Shown here: one piece after another, positions 15,615 through 18,880 of the stretch
How the letters are laid out: every line of letters starts with the position of its first letter
Numbering within the stretch: position 1 is the first letter of the stretch
Origin: Bacteroidales bacterium UBA6207
GTDB taxonomy: Bacteria; Bacteroidota; Bacteroidia; Bacteroidales; F082
Direction of reading: 5' to 3'
NCBI GenBank assembly: GCA_002421995.1
Contig: DISP01000257.1
Location: 1-18,880 of the forward strand
DNA length: 18,880 nt
Made by a program: the position numbers and the translations under genes
The notes under the pieces: generated by a model
The model's input: the letters and a program-made list of their open reading frames with translations, nothing else
The model's database searches: none
Told to the model about the DNA's origin: nothing

Positions 15615-16838
15615 ATGGGGTGGTTTTTTAAAAGACGAACAATCTGGTTTCCAACGTTAGCCGGGGGGGTAATTATCATAGTATCAATTATTTCTATGTC
15701 GGTTTTTCTCTTTACTCGCATTTATTCCTTTCTTTCGCCAACCATAAAACCAGTATCGAAAACGCTCGTTATCGAAGGTTGGATACCAGAGTCAGGCCTC
15801 AAAAATGCATTGACATATTATGTGAGTAATCACTATACAAAAATGATAATGACCGGTGTTCCGATCACCCAATGGACCTACTCCTCCCCTTTTTCGAACA
15901 TGGCAGATGCTTCGGCAGGCACGATGAAACAGTTTTTCTATAACGACACCATCTACAGAGCCATAATTCCATCTACCATTCAACGCGACCGAACATACAG
16001 CACGGCGATAGCAATGAAAATGAAATTAGACAGCTGGGGAATAAAAGCAGACAGCTTTGATCTGTATTCTATGGGCGCCCATTCCCGCCGTTCATATCTT
16101 ATGTTTAAAAAAGCTTTTCCAAATTCGAAAATCGGGCTTATAACAGATGTTGATCCATCATTTGATGCAGAAAGATGGTACAATTCAAGCCGTGGTTTTA
16201 GAACTGTTTTTAGTGAGTTGATCAGCTATTACTACAGTTTATTACTTTTTAAACCGAATGAGGAAGAAACCAGGCTGCTGATTCAGGTCGGGACTTATAT
16301 TGATAAAATTCAGGCTGACAGGTATCAGACAGACCGCGAATTCGCGGATTCAACAAAGAGTCCGCTGGCAAAGGCAGATATTACGTCATTCAGAGGACTG
16401 CACTATTATGACATTGACACCAACTGGAGAATCGAAGCACGTTTTTCGGTTGATACATCACAGGCACCATTTTTTATGCCAACAACAACCGAAAGACTTC
16501 CCAGGTATCGAAAATACGCTGACATTCATTTCGTTAAAGATGGAAAACCTCTGAAGTTGACTGCCTATCAGAACCTTGACTATTTACAAAAACACCCTGC
16601 ATACAAAGGCCTGTTTGTGCCTTTCAAGGATTTAACAAATTCCGAAGAAAGTTATGGTGGTGGCAGATATATTGACATTGAGATTCCGGAATCAGACGAT
16701 GTTATCATTGATTTTAACACGGCCTATAATCCTTACTGCGCCTACCACGAACGGTGGTCATGTCCGCTTCCGCCAGCTGAAAACTACCTCGAAATTGCTG
16801 TAACCGCCGGGGTAAAGAAATATAAATCAACACATTAA
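15615..16838 (+). CDS. Membrane-anchored DUF218 (SanA/YdcF/ElyC-like) and DUF1684 fusion protein
   Basis: 407-residue protein combining two families. A membrane helix (about 13-36) anchors a DUF218-like domain (about 49-212) with LVIEGWIPE (51-59), MIMTGVP, RDRTYSTA (124-131), GAHSRRS (154-160) and WYNSSRGFRTVFSE, the pattern of YdcF/SanA/ElyC-type envelope proteins. Residues about 240-403 form a complete DUF1684 domain: SPL, SFRGLHYY, LFVPFKD (333-339), SYGGGRYID (346-354), DFNTAYNPYCAY (366-377) and SCPLPPAEN (382-390). Neither family has a firmly assigned reaction; ElyC and SanA are linked to envelope integrity. The catalytic part would face the periplasm if the helix is an uncleaved anchor. 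The frame opens with a TTG at 15591; the ATG at 15615 is preferred. It lies 6 bases before the kinase gene, so the two are probably co-transcribed. Confidence 0.85.
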   Translation: MGWFFKRRTIWFPTLAGGVIIIVSIISMSVFLFTRIYSFLSPTIKPVSKTLVIEGWIPESGLKNALTYYVSNHYTKMIMTGVPITQWTYSSPFSNMADASAGTMKQFFYNDTIYRAIIPSTIQRDRTYSTAIAMKMKLDSWGIKADSFDLYSMGAHSRRSYLMFKKAFPNSKIGLITDVDPSFDAERWYNSSRGFRTVFSELISYYYSLLLFKPNEEETRLLIQVGTYIDKIQADRYQTDREFADSTKSPLAKADITSFRGLHYYDIDTNWRIEARFSVDTSQAPFFMPTTTERLPRYRKYADIHFVKDGKPLKLTAYQNLDYLQKHPAYKGLFVPFKDLTNSEESYGGGRYIDIEIPESDDVIIDFNTAYNPYCAYHERWSCPLPPAENYLEIAVTAGVKKYKSTH

Positions 16839-16844
16839 GATACA

Positions 16845-18880
16845 ATGGATAAATTGAATATTTCTGTACTTTTTGTGGATGACGAAAAGATACTAAGAAC
16901 TGTCTATTCAAAAATTATTGGTAGTTGGGTTCAGGAAGTGTACCTTGCCGAAAACGGAGTGGAGGGAATAGCACTCTACAACAAACACAAGCCCGATTTG
17001 GTCATCACTGACATTAAAATGCCAGTAATGAGTGGCCTTGACATGACGATAATGATCAGAAATCAATATCCGAAGGCAAGGGTGATTGTTCTGTCTGCCT
17101 TTAGCGAAGCAAATTACCTGATCAGGGCTATAGAAGTTGGCATTAAAAATTTCTTGCTTAAGCCGGTGGATAACAACAGGTTACTACAGGCTATCACCGA
17201 TCAGGCTGCTGAAATTGAGTTAGAAAACAAGCTCATCGAAGAAGAAACAAAGCGTATAAAAGCAGAAGTTGAGCTAAAACACAACGAACAGGTTCTTCAG
17301 GCAGTGAGCGAAATTGCAGCTCACCTGCTGCGTGTTGGCTACAACCCTCCGTCAGTTGAATTTTGCATACAACGGCTTGGAATTGCAGCCAGGGTTAGCA
17401 GGGTCTATCTTTTTGAGAATTATAATCACGAAGGATTGCCATTTTCACGACAAACCCATGAATGGACCGAATCAGGAATTGTTTCGCAACTCGACAATGA
17501 AAATCTGATTGCTGTTCCGCATCACGACCCCTCATTCAAAAGGTGGGCCGAAACCTTAGGTCGGCATGAGACAATACATGGTCTTGTGGATGATTTTCCG
17601 GATGTTGAAAAAGAGGTGCTCGTTCCGCAAGAAATTGTGTCGATAATCGCGATCCCCGTTTTTGTGAATGATTATTGGTTTGGTTTTATTGGATTTGACG
17701 ATTGCGTCAACAGACGTGATTGGACGAGCTCCGAGATCAATACGCTTATGACGGCTGCCAACCTGATTGGTTCGGCCAAACACAGGAGCAATATCGAAAA
17801 CCAGCTTCACCGGTTTAATGCCGAATTGGAATCCAGGGTAGAGCAACGCACCGTTAGTCTGCAGGAAGAAATTCAGGAAAGAAAAGTTGCCGAAGCCATG
17901 CTGAGGCAAAGCGAAGAGAAATACCGTTCAATCTTTGAAAATGCCAATGATGCCATTTTTTTATCAATCAATGCACAAATCCAGCTTATAAACCCAAGAT
18001 TCTATGAACTAACAGGTTATTATCCTAATCAGATGATTGGAAAGTCGTTTCTGGAAATTGTTCATCCTGATTTTAAAGAAACCGTTTACAATAACTACAA
18101 AAAGCGACTAACAAATGATTCCGAAATTCAATCCTACGACATTCTGATAATAACTGCAGGCAAAAAACAGAAATGGGTCGAAATCAAATCCAAATCCATT
18201 ATCTGGGAAGGCTCAGCGGGGCTTTTGACATTTTTAACCGATATCCAGGACCGCAAGGACTTTGAGCACAAGCTTAAAGATTTGAACACTAATCTCGAAG
18301 CCAGGGTACTTGAAGAGTTGAAACACCGCGAAAAACAGCAAGAGCTCTTCATGCACAAATCAAAATTGGAATCTTTGGGAGAGCTTTCGGCCGGAATGGC
18401 ACATGAAATCAACCAACCTCTTGGCGGACTGTCAATCAGCCTCGACAACATACTGGATGATATAAGCCATGATCGCCTCGAAACAAATTATCTGCGCGGT
18501 AAAATAAACCTGATGTTTAATGACATTGACAGGATTAAAAAAATCATTGACCACGTGAGGATGTTTTCCAGAGAACAGCAAACCGAACAACAGCAGGTTT
18601 TTGATATTACAAAAGTCATTGACAACAGCCTGCTATTGGTGAATAAGTTATTCGTAAACAACCAGATAAATCTTGTTGTAAAAATTAACAATTCACAGGT
18701 TGGCGCATTCGGAAATCCTTTCAGGCTTGAGCAGGTTTTATTGAATCTGTTGTCCAATTCGAAATATGCAACTGACAAAAAATCAAATAATTACAAAGGT
18801 GTTTTTGTCAAATCCATACAAATGGAATCGTCAAACTCCAATACACACCATATTATTAAGGTGACTGACAACGGGATTGG
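16845..18880 (+). CDS. Receiver-GAF-PAS sensor histidine kinase (3' partial)
   Basis: The frame opens with ATG at 16845 and is still open at the window end (678 codons plus two bases). Domains in order: receiver (1-120) with VDDE, D56 in VITDIKMP, S84 and K106 in LLKPVD; a short coiled coil; GAF (about 146-320) with IIAIPVFVNDYWFGF and GFDDC; a second coiled coil; PAS (about 358-465); coiled coil; HisKA with SAGMAHEINQPLGG (H520), the NtrB/ThiA-like H-box form; and HATPase with LLSNSKYA (N638) and the start of the G1 box TDNGIG, where the window ends. There is no membrane segment, so it is a cytosolic kinase whose activity may be set by phosphorylation of its own receiver. The reading frame was followed codon by codon with no stop. 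It sits 6 bases after the DUF218-DUF1684 gene. Confidence 0.92.
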   Translation, partial: MDKLNISVLFVDDEKILRTVYSKIIGSWVQEVYLAENGVEGIALYNKHKPDLVITDIKMPVMSGLDMTIMIRNQYPKARVIVLSAFSEANYLIRAIEVGIKNFLLKPVDNNRLLQAITDQAAEIELENKLIEEETKRIKAEVELKHNEQVLQAVSEIAAHLLRVGYNPPSVEFCIQRLGIAARVSRVYLFENYNHEGLPFSRQTHEWTESGIVSQLDNENLIAVPHHDPSFKRWAETLGRHETIHGLVDDFPDVEKEVLVPQEIVSIIAIPVFVNDYWFGFIGFDDCVNRRDWTSSEINTLMTAANLIGSAKHRSNIENQLHRFNAELESRVEQRTVSLQEEIQERKVAEAMLRQSEEKYRSIFENANDAIFLSINAQIQLINPRFYELTGYYPNQMIGKSFLEIVHPDFKETVYNNYKKRLTNDSEIQSYDILIITAGKKQKWVEIKSKSIIWEGSAGLLTFLTDIQDRKDFEHKLKDLNTNLEARVLEELKHREKQQELFMHKSKLESLGELSAGMAHEINQPLGGLSISLDNILDDISHDRLETNYLRGKINLMFNDIDRIKKIIDHVRMFSREQQTEQQQVFDITKVIDNSLLLVNKLFVNNQINLVVKINNSQVGAFGNPFRLEQVLLNLLSNSKYATDKKSNNYKGVFVKSIQMESSNSNTHHIIKVTDNGI

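Noticed and set aside
1..18880. CRISPR arrays, tRNA or rRNA genes, insertion sequences, phage or toxin-antitoxin genes
   Set aside because: No regularly spaced repeats, cloverleaf sequence, transposase motifs or terminal inverted repeats were seen; the coding sequence is nearly continuous and its composition looks uniform by eye.

Overview
The window looks like a chromosomal stretch of a member of the Bacteroidota. Three things seen in the sequence suggest this: a secreted protein ending in a type IX secretion (T9SS) sorting domain, candidate promoters of the Bacteroidota form TAnnTTTG, and AT-rich coding sequence with little visible Shine-Dalgarno signal. No species is claimed. There are no RNA genes, insertion sequences, CRISPR arrays or gaps over 300 bases; coding density is very high.

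Region 1 (1-11805) is the downstream part of an exopolysaccharide or surface-glycan assembly operon, all on the + strand with gaps of 0 to 32 bases. It starts with a duplicated two-gene unit: a soluble GT2 glycosyltransferase followed by a membrane GT2 of the QxxRW type, present twice (1-2120 and 2142-4279). Next come a GT4 glycosyltransferase, a GT-B transferase of the TuaH kind, a hexapeptide-repeat acetyltransferase, an FkbM methyltransferase, a third membrane GT2, a secreted right-handed beta-helix protein with a T9SS tail, and a zinc-ribbon class I methyltransferase. Together they could build a repeat unit or chain, decorate it with acetyl and methyl groups, and place a beta-helix protein at the cell surface that may act on it. 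No initiating sugar-phosphate transferase, flippase, polymerase or export protein is visible, so the locus must continue upstream.

Region 2 (11802-14911) is signalling. A hybrid sensor histidine kinase begins inside the stop codon of the last glycan gene (ATGA overlap), tying it to the operon. An 80-base gap with a good Bacteroidota promoter precedes a single-domain response regulator and a small DUF1858 cysteine-pair protein.

Region 3 (14931-18880) holds pdxH on the - strand and, divergent from it, a membrane-anchored protein that fuses a DUF218 (SanA/YdcF/ElyC-like) domain to a complete DUF1684 domain. Just downstream is a receiver-GAF-PAS-histidine kinase that runs off the window end. The DUF218-DUF1684 fusion and the coupling of the T9SS beta-helix protein and the hybrid kinase to the glycan operon are the most unusual points.
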